Positions 44,325-52,087 of a stretch of DNA of 64,000 nucleotides are shown here, one piece after another. The notes beneath the pieces were generated by a model, which worked only from the letters and a program-made list of their open reading frames with translations, ran no database searches and was not told where the DNA came from. The position numbers were made by a program, and so were the translations under genes. Numbering within the stretch: position 1 is the first letter of the stretch; each line of letters starts with the position of its first letter. This DNA is from Saccharopolyspora oryzae (GTDB lineage Bacteria > Actinomycetota > Actinomycetes > Mycobacteriales > Pseudonocardiaceae). The DNA is taken from assembly GCF_027853915.1 (NCBI RefSeq), contig NZ_JAQGLA010000004.1, forward strand, positions 124,001 to 188,000, read 5' to 3'.

Positions 44325-44493
44325 TCTCGTTTTGCGTGGCGGTGCGGGTGGCGGAACCTCAGCGCCCGCCTGGACTCCGGGTGCCAACCCTTATGTATGC
44401 CAATACACGGCGGGTTGGCCGTCCTCGCCAGGCGAACGCTGAGAACCCGCGGCGGTGCAAGCGCCGAGGGTGGGCTAAACGCCTCCGGCGTTT
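44325..44493. repeat. Structured repeat element, copy 2
   Basis: About 89% identical over 169 bp to the element at 40171. Of roughly 19 differences, 12 are paired: the inner stem is GCCAACCC/GGGTTGGC here versus GCCCGACT/AGTCGGGC there, and the last hairpin is AAACGCC-tcc-GGCGTTT versus ATGCGCC-tgc-GGCGCAT. The outer stems, apical TGTAT-gcca-ATACA and CGGCG hairpin are unchanged. It lies between the 2,3-dehydratase stop and the flavin reductase TTG, 70 bp before the latter. Both copies face the same way relative to the downstream gene. Confidence 0.85.
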
Positions 44494-44563
44494 CAAAGAC
44501 AAGACCAGAAATCCAGGATCGAAGACCGGCCCGAGCGTGATTCGCGCGCAGAGGAGGCATCTG

Positions 44564-45067
44564 TTGAGTGAGCCGAACGACGGGACGCCGGTGGTCGGCG
44601 CCGACCGGCTCCGCCAGGCGATGGCCCGGTTCCCGACCGGGGTCACCATCACCACCACGCTCGACAAAGCGGGAGAGCCGCAGGGTTTCACCGCGGGCTC
44701 GCTGGTGTCGGTGTCCCTGGACCCGCCGCTGATCTCGGTGTGCGTGGCGTACGGGGCGAACTGCTACCAGGCCTTCGCCGACTGCGACTCGTTCGCGGTG
44801 AGCGTGCTGCGCCACGACCAGGGGGAGCTCGCCCGCACGTTCGCCAGCAAGGGCGCGGACAAGTTCGCCGCGGACGGGCTCACCACGAGCGCCGGTGGGC
44901 TTCCGGTCGTGGAGGGAGCGGTGGTCGCCCTGGAGTGCGACGTCCACGGCCGGCACGCCGCTGGTGATCACGTGATCCTGGTCGGCCTCGTGCGCGCGGT
45001 GGACCTCGCCGACGGGGACCAGCTGCTGTTCGCCGACCGGCTCTTCTCGCGGCTGAGCCGGTCGTGA
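44564..45067 (+). CDS. NAD(P)H:flavin reductase (ActVB-like, two-component partner)
   Basis: A 167-residue short-chain flavin reductase of the HpaC/ActVB group. The core reads RQAMARFPTGVTITTTLDKA, FTAGSLVSVSLDPPLISVCV and later LECDVHG. It would hand free reduced FMN to the acyl-CoA-dehydrogenase-fold monooxygenase at 57210. The start is taken as TTG at 44564 because a perfect GGAGG lies six bases upstream; no ATG or GTG suits this frame. The stop overlaps the next GTG. Confidence 0.9.
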   Translation: MSEPNDGTPVVGADRLRQAMARFPTGVTITTTLDKAGEPQGFTAGSLVSVSLDPPLISVCVAYGANCYQAFADCDSFAVSVLRHDQGELARTFASKGADKFAADGLTTSAGGLPVVEGAVVALECDVHGRHAAGDHVILVGLVRAVDLADGDQLLFADRLFSRLSRS

Positions 45068-46068
45068 CCGCACCCCGCCGGACCGAGGAGGACGAAGTGC
45101 CCGTCGATCAGCCCACGATCTCCCTCGGCCTGCTCGGATGCGCCGACATCGCCACCCGGCGGTTGCTGCCCGCGTTCGCGGCGGCACCTGGTGTCCGGAT
45201 CGCCGCGGTGGCCAGCCGCTCGCGGGCGAAGGCGGAACGGGTCGCCGACCTCTTCGGCGCAGAACCGGTCGAGGGCTACTCGCGCCTGCTCGACCGGGCC
45301 GACGTCGACGCCGTGTACGTCCCGCTGCCGCCCGGCTTGCACTCGGAATGGGTCGGCCGCGCGTTGCGCGCGGGCAAGCACGTGCTCTGCGAGAAACCGC
45401 TCACCACCTCCTCGCAGTCCACTGAGGACCTGCTCGCGCTGGCCCGATCACGCGGGCTCGTGCTGATGGAGAACTTCATGTTCCCGCACCACGGACAGCA
45501 CGCCCGGGTGCGGGAACTGGTCGCAGGCGGAGCGATCGGGACGCTGAACGCCTTCTCCGCCGCCTTCGCGATCCCGCGCAGGCCGGACGACGACATCCGC
45601 TACCAAGCTCCGCTCGGCGGAGGTGCGCTGATCGACGTCGGCGGCTATCCGATCGCCGCAGCCGAGTTCTTCCTCGGCGGTGACCTGCGGGTCGTCGGAG
45701 CGCACCTCCGCCACGACGACGAACTCGGCGTCGACCTGGCCGGCAGCGCGCTGCTGCGCACCCCGGACGGGATCAGCGCCATGCTCACATTCGGGCTCGA
45801 CCACTTCTACGGATCCCGCTACGAGCTGTGGGGCAGCGCGGGGCGGATCTCGGTCGACCACGTCTTCACCACGCCGGCCACCCACCGGCCGGTGGTGCGC
45901 ATCGACCGCGCCGAGCGCGAAGAACTGGTGCTCCCGGCCGATGACCAGGTCGCCAACAGCGTCGCGGCGTTCCTGCAGGCGGTGCGGGACGGCGTGGAGC
46001 ACGGCGTCGCGGCCACCCGGACCAGGGCCGCGCTGATGGCGGACGTCCGGCGGCTGGCGGCGAGCTAG
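45064..46068 (+). CDS. NDP-hexose 3-ketoreductase (Gfo/Idh/MocA family)
   Basis: A 334-residue Gfo/Idh/MocA oxidoreductase close to the TylCII/SpnN/KijD10 group. NADP motif GLLGCADIATRRLLPAF, the family EKP motif in VLCEKPLTTSSQ, and GGGALIDVGGYPIAAAEFFL. It reduces the C3 ketone right after C2 deoxygenation, giving a 2,6-dideoxy-4-keto sugar. The GTG overlaps the flavin reductase stop; a later in-frame GTG at 45097 is also possible. Confidence 0.92.
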   Translation: MTAPRRTEEDEVPVDQPTISLGLLGCADIATRRLLPAFAAAPGVRIAAVASRSRAKAERVADLFGAEPVEGYSRLLDRADVDAVYVPLPPGLHSEWVGRALRAGKHVLCEKPLTTSSQSTEDLLALARSRGLVLMENFMFPHHGQHARVRELVAGGAIGTLNAFSAAFAIPRRPDDDIRYQAPLGGGALIDVGGYPIAAAEFFLGGDLRVVGAHLRHDDELGVDLAGSALLRTPDGISAMLTFGLDHFYGSRYELWGSAGRISVDHVFTTPATHRPVVRIDRAEREELVLPADDQVANSVAAFLQAVRDGVEHGVAATRTRAALMADVRRLAAS

Positions 46069-46136
46069 GCCCAGCAGGATCCGAGCCGGTCCACCGGTGA
46101 CGGCGCAGGAACACGGGAAACAGGAGGCGACAGGAC

Positions 46137-47438
46137 ATGGCTGACGACAAGACCCGGATCTTGGACCAGGTTCGCGAATACCACCGCAGCAGAGCCGGCG
46201 GCGAATTCGTCCCCGGCGTGACCCCGGTGCTGGCCTCCGGAGCCGCGCTGGACGAGGACGACCGGGTGGCGCTGGTCGAGGCGGCGCTGGAGATGCGGAT
46301 CGCCGCCGGCGTCAGCTCGCGCCGCTTCGAGCGCGAGTTCGCCCGGATGTTCACCCTGCGCAAAGCGCACCTGACGAACTCGGGCTCGTCGGCGAACCTG
46401 CTCGCGCTCAGCGCCCTGACCTCGCCCCAGCTGGAGGACTCGCGCCTGGTGCCGGGCGACGAGGTGATCACCGTGGCGGCCGGGTTCCCGACCACCGTGA
46501 ACCCGATCATCCACAACGGACTCGTCCCGGTCTTCGTCGACGTGGAGCTGGGCACCTACAACACCACCCCGGAACGCGTCGCCGCCGCGATCGGCCCGCG
46601 CACCAAGGCCATCATGATGGCGCACTCGCTGGGAAACCCGTTCGCGGTGGCCGAGATCGCCGAACTCGCCGAGCAGCACGGCCTGCTGCTGGTCGAGGAC
46701 AACTGCGACGCGGTCGGCTCGACCTACCGGGGGCAGCTGACCGGTACGTTCGGTGACCTGGCCACGGTCAGCTTCTACCCCGCGCACCACATCACGATGG
46801 GCGAGGGCGGCTGCGTGCTCACCGACAACCTGGCGCTGGCGCGGATCGTGGAGTCGCTGCGCGACTGGGGCCGGGACTGCTGGTGCGAGCCGGGGGAGGA
46901 CAACCGCTGCTTCAAGCGGTTCGACCAGCAGCTGGGCGATCTGCCGCACGGCTACGACCACAAGTACATCTTCTCCCACGTCGGCTACAACCTGAAGTCC
47001 ACCGACCTGCAGGCCGCGCTGGGCCTGACCCAGCTCAGCCGCATCGAGGAGTTCGGCGACGCCCGCCGCCGCAACTGGCGGCGGATGCGCGAGGCGCTGG
47101 ACGGGCTGCCCGGTCTCCTGCTGCCCGAGCCGACCCCGGACAGCGACCCCAGCTGGTTCGGATTCGTCCTCACCGTCCTGCCCGACGCCACCTACGACCG
47201 CCGGGACCTGGTGGCCTTCCTGGAATCCCGCCGGATCGCCACCCGCCGCTTCTTCGGCGGCAACCTGGTCCGCCACCCGGCCTACCGGGACCACGAGTAC
47301 CGGATCGCCGGTGAGCTCACCAACAGCGATCTCATCACCGAGCACACCTTCTGGGTCGGCGTCTACCCGGGCCTGACCGAGGAGATGATCGAGTACAGCA
47401 TCGACTCGATCAGAGAGTTCGTCCTCAAGAACTCCTGA
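46137..47438 (+). CDS. NDP-4-keto-6-deoxyhexose 3-dehydratase (RfbH/SpnQ type)
   Basis: A 433-residue aspartate-aminotransferase-fold enzyme in which the PLP lysine is replaced by His (SFYPAHHITMGEGGCVLTD), the mark of PMP-dependent C3 dehydratases such as RfbH, SpnQ and ColD. The N-terminal segment TNSGSSANLLALSAL and VEDNCDAVGS bind the cofactor. It removes the C3 hydroxyl and needs an external reductase; no dedicated ferredoxin or flavodoxin gene is seen here. The long FVPGVTPVLASG start is typical of the RfbH branch. Confidence 0.94.
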   Translation: MADDKTRILDQVREYHRSRAGGEFVPGVTPVLASGAALDEDDRVALVEAALEMRIAAGVSSRRFEREFARMFTLRKAHLTNSGSSANLLALSALTSPQLEDSRLVPGDEVITVAAGFPTTVNPIIHNGLVPVFVDVELGTYNTTPERVAAAIGPRTKAIMMAHSLGNPFAVAEIAELAEQHGLLLVEDNCDAVGSTYRGQLTGTFGDLATVSFYPAHHITMGEGGCVLTDNLALARIVESLRDWGRDCWCEPGEDNRCFKRFDQQLGDLPHGYDHKYIFSHVGYNLKSTDLQAALGLTQLSRIEEFGDARRRNWRRMREALDGLPGLLLPEPTPDSDPSWFGFVLTVLPDATYDRRDLVAFLESRRIATRRFFGGNLVRHPAYRDHEYRIAGELTNSDLITEHTFWVGVYPGLTEEMIEYSIDSIREFVLKNS

Positions 47439-47446
47439 CCCGTTGA

Positions 47447-47464
47447 GGGTTTCCATCCTCGTTT
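47447..47464. repeat. Short third match to the element flank
   Basis: GGGTTTCCATCCTCGTTT here matches 17 of 18 bases of the stretch at 40161-40178 that enters copy 1 of the structured repeat. It too lies just after a stop codon (47438), but the body of the element is absent. It may be a remnant or a conserved insertion flank. Confidence 0.45.
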
Positions 47465-47499
47465 AATTGAAACTGCTGCGCTCGCGCGCTGATGTTGAT

Positions 47500-47541
47500 G
47501 AGGACTTCGCCCACCGGTTCGGGCCGGTGGGCGAAGTCCTC
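47500..47541. terminator. Bidirectional terminator between the 3-dehydratase and SARP genes
   Basis: An 18-bp perfect stem (GAGGACTTCGCCCACCGG with its complement) closes a TTCGGG loop. It lies between convergent stops at 47438 and 47553. Confidence 0.88.
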
Positions 47542-47552
47542 TTCGGACTCGT

Positions 47553-48428
47553 TCAGCCGGTGGCCGACGAGCCGGGGACCGTCGCGGTCAGGACCTGGTA
47601 GTGCAGCTTCTGGATCTGCTGCGAGGGATCCAGGCCGAGCTCCCGGTCCAGATTGGTCCGCAGGCGGTGGTAGACGTCCAGGGCGTCGCTGCGGCGTCCG
47701 CTGCGTTCCAGCGCGAGGATGAGCTGGGAGTGGAGCCACTCGTCGAACGGGTGCGTCGCGGTCAGCGAGCGAAGCTCGCCCAGCAGCTCGCGGTGCATCC
47801 CCAGCTCCATCTCGGCCTGGATCCGCAGGTGCAGGGTGGTCATCTGGTGCTCGGTGAGCTCGGCGACGTAGGCCGACAGGCACGGGCCGAGGTTGACGTT
47901 GGCCAGCGGTCCCCCGGACCACATGGCCAGCGCCGCCCGCAGGTCGGTCACCGCCTCGGCGTGCCGGCCGTGCTCGAGGTGGTCCCGGCCGGAGCGGCTG
48001 AGCCGCTCGAAGCGGGCCAGGTCCACCTGGTCGTCGCGGATCCGGAGGGTGTAGCCGGGGGAGCGGGTGGCCACCATCTGCTGGCCGTCGGCGGCCAGCC
48101 GTTCGCGTTCGATCAGCTTGCGCAGGTGGTAGATGTAGGTCTGGATCGTGGTCAGCGCGCTGGGCGGTGGGTTCTCGCCCCAGAGCTCCTGGATCAGCGA
48201 GTCGGTGTAGACGACCTTGTTGGCCCGGAGCAGCAGCAGTGCGAGCACCTGGCGCACCTTCGGCGCGCTGGGCGTGCATTCGCGGTCGCCGTCGACGACT
48301 TCCAGCGGGCCCAGCACCTTGAACTGGGCGAGCTCGGGGTGACCGGCGTGCGGTGAACGTCCGCCCGGACCGGTGATCGCGGTGCGGTGGACTTCGAGGG
48401 TTGACCTTCCGGCATCAAATTGCGGCAC
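47553..48428 (-). CDS. SARP family pathway activator
   Basis: A 291-residue SARP. The OmpR-like winged helix (about residues 35-125) reads FKVLGPLEVVDGD, KVRQVLALLLLRANKVV and TTIQTYIYHLRKLIE. The bacterial transcriptional activation domain follows, with YTLRIRDDQVDLARFERL and DEWLHSQLILALERSGRRSD. It has no ATPase extension, so it is of the small DnrI/ActII-ORF4 type. Repeats of the expected kind occur in four promoter regions of the cluster. The start is uncertain: the GTG at 48428 gives a 30-residue tail before the domain. Confidence 0.93.
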   Translation of the reverse strand: MPQFDAGRSTLEVHRTAITGPGGRSPHAGHPELAQFKVLGPLEVVDGDRECTPSAPKVRQVLALLLLRANKVVYTDSLIQELWGENPPPSALTTIQTYIYHLRKLIERERLAADGQQMVATRSPGYTLRIRDDQVDLARFERLSRSGRDHLEHGRHAEAVTDLRAALAMWSGGPLANVNLGPCLSAYVAELTEHQMTTLHLRIQAEMELGMHRELLGELRSLTATHPFDEWLHSQLILALERSGRRSDALDVYHRLRTNLDRELGLDPSQQIQKLHYQVLTATVPGSSATG

Positions 48429-49243
48429 TGTTCGTCCCCAGTTTCCGGTGAGTGAAGAACTCCGACATCGTGGCGGGGCCTCTCGTCGCCCGGGGCACCT
48501 TCTCCGGGCGTGCTTCGGTGAGCTGGTGGCAGGCCGAAGCCATAACGAGAAAATGTTTCGGGTTTCAATTCAATGAGAGGGAGATGCCGGGTTGCTCGAC
48601 GCTGAACGCCCAGCTCGATATTCGTTTCGTCGGTGCCCGCAATTGTGGCAACCGCGTGGTGCCGGTTGCGTGTCGAGCGGGTTTCGGCCGCGGTCAACGT
48701 GCGTTCGGCTGGCCGTCGGAAACGCCTGCCCACTCCGACGAGCACGGCACTGCGGCGCCGGGCGGGCTCGGGGGTCGCAGGTCTCCCGATGCCGTTCGGC
48801 GCGGTTCGGGGGACGTGTGACCAGTGCGTGCTCCTGCTTCGGGAGCGCGCTGGAACTCTCGGTGGAGCTGGATCTGCAAGCGGGGGTCGGGTCCGGCGGC
48901 ACGAGGCCGATTCGGCGGCGCTAGCCGCCTCCCTAATCGCACTTTCACCCTTTTACCACTTTCGTTCCGACAACTGGGTGGTTCTTCCATGAACGAGTTC
49001 GAGAACGAAGACAGCATTCAGCGGATATCGTTTTCGTCTCGATGTTTTCGAGTCTATCCACGCGCGACTTCGCGCTGCCTGGCCTGAACGGCGGAATCGC
49101 GTTGGTCGGGATGGGCGGCATTCCGACGTCCTGGCGCGGGTGGCGCGGGCCGGATATTTGTTGAGGAAATCAATTTGTTCGCCCTTTTCTGGTCCAGACC
49201 ATCCAGCCGCGCTCGAGAACGCCTCGACGATCGGCTCGCGCGC
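48429..49243. other. Long spacer upstream of the SARP and MFS genes
   Basis: More than 800 bp hold no convincing gene. Parts (48541-48580, 48930-49050, 49150-49200) are distinctly A/T-rich for this genome, and short frames in several phases lack codon bias or good starts. A GGCGGC-GCTA-GCCGCC hairpin is at 48914-48929. A 32-codon frame from ATG 48990 is weak. The spacer probably carries the SARP gene promoter and its regulators, or the decayed remains of a gene. Confidence 0.5.
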
Positions 49244-49274
49244 TTGACCTCAAGAGCACTTGAGGTTGCAGGCT
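49244..49274 (+). promoter_or_regulatory. SoxR-box promoter of the MFS exporter
   Basis: CCTCAAGAGCACTTGAGG (49248-49265) is a perfect 7-bp inverted repeat with a 4-bp centre, the SoxR operator pattern. It overlaps a TTGACC -35 (49244) and leaves a 19-bp spacer to CAGGCT (49269). The overlong spacer is the hallmark of MerR-family activated promoters. It lies about 105 bp upstream of the MFS ATG. Confidence 0.85.
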
Positions 49275-49372
49275 GACGGCCGGGCGCGCTGCTGCGCGCG
49301 ATGGGTTTCTTCTTCCAGAGGGTGGTTGCGGATGATGTCGACCGGGTGCTGCGGCGCGGTGGGGGACCGGTG

Positions 49373-50989
49373 ATGGCCAGCGTTGCGGAGTCCACGACAG
49401 CGGAGGATTCCCGGCTTCCGACCCGCGGTGCGCTGATCGCGATCCTGGCCGGGCTCGGACTGGGCATGTTCCTGGGTGCGCTGGACACGATGATCATGGC
49501 GTCGGCGCTGCGCACCGTCGCCGACCAGCTCCACGGGCTGACCCTGCAGGCGTGGGTGACCACCGCCTACTTGGTGACCATGACCGCTTCCGCGCCGCTG
49601 TACGGCAAGCTCTCCGACATCTACGGGCGCAGACCGCTGTACCTGGCGGCGATCCTGCTGTTCATCGCCGGATCGCTGCTCTGCGGGCTCGCCCAGTCGA
49701 TGTACCAGCTCGCCGCCGCCCGGGCGGTGCAGGGGCTCGGCGCGGGCGGTCTCACCTCGCTCGCGCTCGCGGTGATCGCCGACATCTCGCCGCCGGACAA
49801 GCGGTCGAAGTACCAGGCCAACCTCGGCGCGGTGTTCGCCGTGGCCAGCGTGGCGGGACCGGTGCTGGGCGGTTTCTTCGCCGGGAGCGGCGAGATCCTG
49901 GGCGTGGCCGGCTGGCGCTGGATCTTCCTGATCAACCTGCCGATCGGCCTGGCGGCCTGCTTGCTGGTGGCGCTGCTGCTGAAGGTCCCGGCCAAGCGCG
50001 TCCAGCACCGCGTCGACTTCGGCGGCGCGATCACCTTGGTGCTGTTCGTCTTCCCGCTGCTGGTCGTCGCCGAGAACGGCCGGGAGTGGGGCTGGGCGTC
50101 GCCGCTGTCGATCGGCCTGTTCGCCCTCGGCGGGATCGGCCTGGTGCTGTTCCTGCTCGTGGAGCGGCGGGTCGGTGACAGCGCGCTGCTGCCCGGCAGG
50201 TTGTTCCGCAACCTGCCGTTCGCGATGGTCAACATGGTGAACTTCCTCGGCGGCATCGGCGTTTTCGCGGGCCTGGCGCTGCTGCCGCTGTACCTGCAGA
50301 TCGTCAAGGGCATGTCGCCCACCGCGGCCGGGCTGCTCCTGCTGCCGCAGTCGCTGGCCACCACCTTCGGCGCGCGCCTGTCCAGCCCGCTGATGAAGCG
50401 CTTCGGCTACCAGCCGGTGCTGGCCGGCGGCATGGTGGTGATGACGGCGGTCTTCGCGGTGCTGGGGCAGGTCGGCCTCGACACTCCGCTGTGGACGATG
50501 GTGCTGCTGGTCATCGCGCTCGGCCTGGGCCTGGGCGTGTTCTTCCAGGTCATCCTCATCGCCATCCAGGACAGCGTGCCGGAGACCGACATCGGGCTGG
50601 CCAGCGGTCTCTACAACTTCTCCCGGCAGATCGGTGGCGTGGCCGGGACCGCGGTGTTCGTCTCGCTGCTGTTCGGCATCGCGGGCGATCGGGTCGGCGA
50701 GCAGTTCGAGGCCGCGGGCCCGCAGGTGCAGGCGGCTCTGTCCGACCCGGCGGTGATGTCCGATCCGGCCAACGCCGCGCTGGCTGGGCAGCTGCACGCG
50801 CAGGGGACCGTGGACCTCAACGACACGTCGTTCCTCGCCCAGGTCGACGAGCGGCTCGCCCAGCCCGTGCTGGTCGCGCTGTCGTCCTCGCTGAACACCG
50901 TTTTCCTGATCGTCGGCGGGTTCCTGGCGCTGTCGGTGGTGATCGCGCTGCTGCTGCGAGGCCGGGGGAGAACCGCGGAATCGGCGTGA
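49373..50989 (+). CDS. DHA2-family multidrug/antibiotic exporter (MFS, 14 helices)
   Basis: A 538-residue drug:H+ antiporter of the EmrB/QacA group. Motif A is YGKLSDIYGRRPLYLAA, motif C is VASVAGPVLGGFFAG, and ALDTMIMASALRTVADQL is in helix 1. A 60-residue outer loop precedes the last helix. It is the likely exporter and self-resistance pump for the quinone product and sits behind a perfect SoxR box. ATG 49373 follows GGGGGACC; ATG 49301, nearer the promoter, has no ribosome site. Confidence 0.93.
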   Translation: MASVAESTTAEDSRLPTRGALIAILAGLGLGMFLGALDTMIMASALRTVADQLHGLTLQAWVTTAYLVTMTASAPLYGKLSDIYGRRPLYLAAILLFIAGSLLCGLAQSMYQLAAARAVQGLGAGGLTSLALAVIADISPPDKRSKYQANLGAVFAVASVAGPVLGGFFAGSGEILGVAGWRWIFLINLPIGLAACLLVALLLKVPAKRVQHRVDFGGAITLVLFVFPLLVVAENGREWGWASPLSIGLFALGGIGLVLFLLVERRVGDSALLPGRLFRNLPFAMVNMVNFLGGIGVFAGLALLPLYLQIVKGMSPTAAGLLLLPQSLATTFGARLSSPLMKRFGYQPVLAGGMVVMTAVFAVLGQVGLDTPLWTMVLLVIALGLGLGVFFQVILIAIQDSVPETDIGLASGLYNFSRQIGGVAGTAVFVSLLFGIAGDRVGEQFEAAGPQVQAALSDPAVMSDPANAALAGQLHAQGTVDLNDTSFLAQVDERLAQPVLVALSSSLNTVFLIVGGFLALSVVIALLLRGRGRTAESA

Positions 50990-51041
50990 TCGCGCGGCGG
51001 CGGGAGGGGATCGCCTCCCGCCGCCTGCTGCGGACCTGCGG

Positions 51042-51956
51042 TCACCGCGGGACGAGCGCCTCCAGCTCGGACCAATCGACCTGCGGCGGCACGATCCCGC
51101 GGCGCTTGAGGTAGCGCTCGCTGCGCGCCCGTCCGTCGGCGATCCACTGGTCCACGCCGTCGGCCGCGGACACACCGGGAATGCGCTCCGGGCGGAAGGT
51201 CCAGTCCGCGCCCGCCCCGATGGCGGTGCCGGTGACCTGCAGCGCGCACCGGTTCCCGAACTCCCCGTTGTGCCGGTGCCACAGCAGGCTCGCCGGTCCG
51301 ATCCGGCCCTCGAACTGCTCCGCGGTGCGCAGCCGCAGCTCCCCGTTGGAGCCGGCCCCGGTGACCTCGGCCCGAGCGGCGTAGGGGTGCCCGGTGCTGT
51401 CCCGGGCGGTGAACACGGCCGTCGGGTAGCGCTCGAGCGCGTCGGCGATCTGCACGCCCATCGGGAAGTCCCAGGGCGGGAGGGGTTCGAAGGAACCGCC
51501 GGCCTCGAGCGGTTCGAGCACCCGGACGCGTTCGGGCGTGACGAAGACCGGCAACCGGAGGTAGTACCAGTCCATCGTCGCCCTGGCTTCGGCGGAGGCG
51601 AAGTCCTCGACCAGCGAAGGGGTCTTGCGGAACAGCTCGCGCCAGTACTCCTTGATGTCCTGCGGCCGGGCCACCACGTCCGGCGCGGACGCGGTGCCCT
51701 GGACCAGGACCGCGGGTCCGCCGGTGAGCCGGCTCCCGGTGAAGTCCGAGTACAGCACCGAAACCCGGCCGTCGCGCCGGATGCTGAACGTCTTCTGCGG
51801 GTGGGCCAGCGTGGTGGTGAGCATGATGTGCCGGGCATCCGCGATCCAGGTCGCGGCCATCGGCCGGACGTTGGGGCAGCCATCGCGCGCGATCGTGCCC
51901 AGCTCCAGGACCCTCGCCTCGGACAGGACCTCGAGCACCTCCGAGTCGATTCGCAT
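51042..51956 (-). CDS. Pyridoxamine 5'-phosphate oxidase-like split-barrel protein
   Basis: A 304-residue protein whose N-terminal 130 residues form an FMN-binding split barrel (VLELGTIARDGCPNVRPMAA, FSIRRDGRVSVLYSDFTGSR). The C-terminal half is a second, less typical barrel. Such proteins bind flavin or F420 and may reduce quinones or other electrophiles. It is driven by a SoxR-type promoter at 52020-52050, which supports a redox role in handling the product. ATG 51956 has GAGAGG upstream. Confidence 0.75.
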   Translation of the reverse strand: MRIDSEVLEVLSEARVLELGTIARDGCPNVRPMAATWIADARHIMLTTTLAHPQKTFSIRRDGRVSVLYSDFTGSRLTGGPAVLVQGTASAPDVVARPQDIKEYWRELFRKTPSLVEDFASAEARATMDWYYLRLPVFVTPERVRVLEPLEAGGSFEPLPPWDFPMGVQIADALERYPTAVFTARDSTGHPYAARAEVTGAGSNGELRLRTAEQFEGRIGPASLLWHRHNGEFGNRCALQVTGTAIGAGADWTFRPERIPGVSAADGVDQWIADGRARSERYLKRRGIVPPQVDWSELEALVPR

Positions 51957-52019
51957 TCCCAGTCCTCTCGACGGAAAACCGCTGCGGGGAAGGGAGATCT
52001 GCCGCAGCTCTCGAGTCGG

Positions 52020-52050
52020 ACGGTACAAGCTGAACCGAACTTGAGGTCAA
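52020..52050 (-). promoter_or_regulatory. SoxR-box promoter of the PNPOx-like gene
   Basis: On the minus strand the site reads CCTCAAGTTCGGTTCAGC (52046 to 52029), one perfect and one degenerate arm. It overlaps TTGACC as -35, and a 19-bp spacer leads to TACCGT as -10. Start of transcription would be about 55 bp before the PNPOx-like ATG. Confidence 0.72.
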
Positions 52051-52087
52051 TCGCGCGAGTCGGCGAACTCGCCGTGAACGGACAGGC

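Noticed and set aside
48990-49088. A 32-codon plus-strand frame starting ATG in the long spacer
   Set aside because: Codon use is unlike the neighbours, no family is recognised and the ribosome site is weak.
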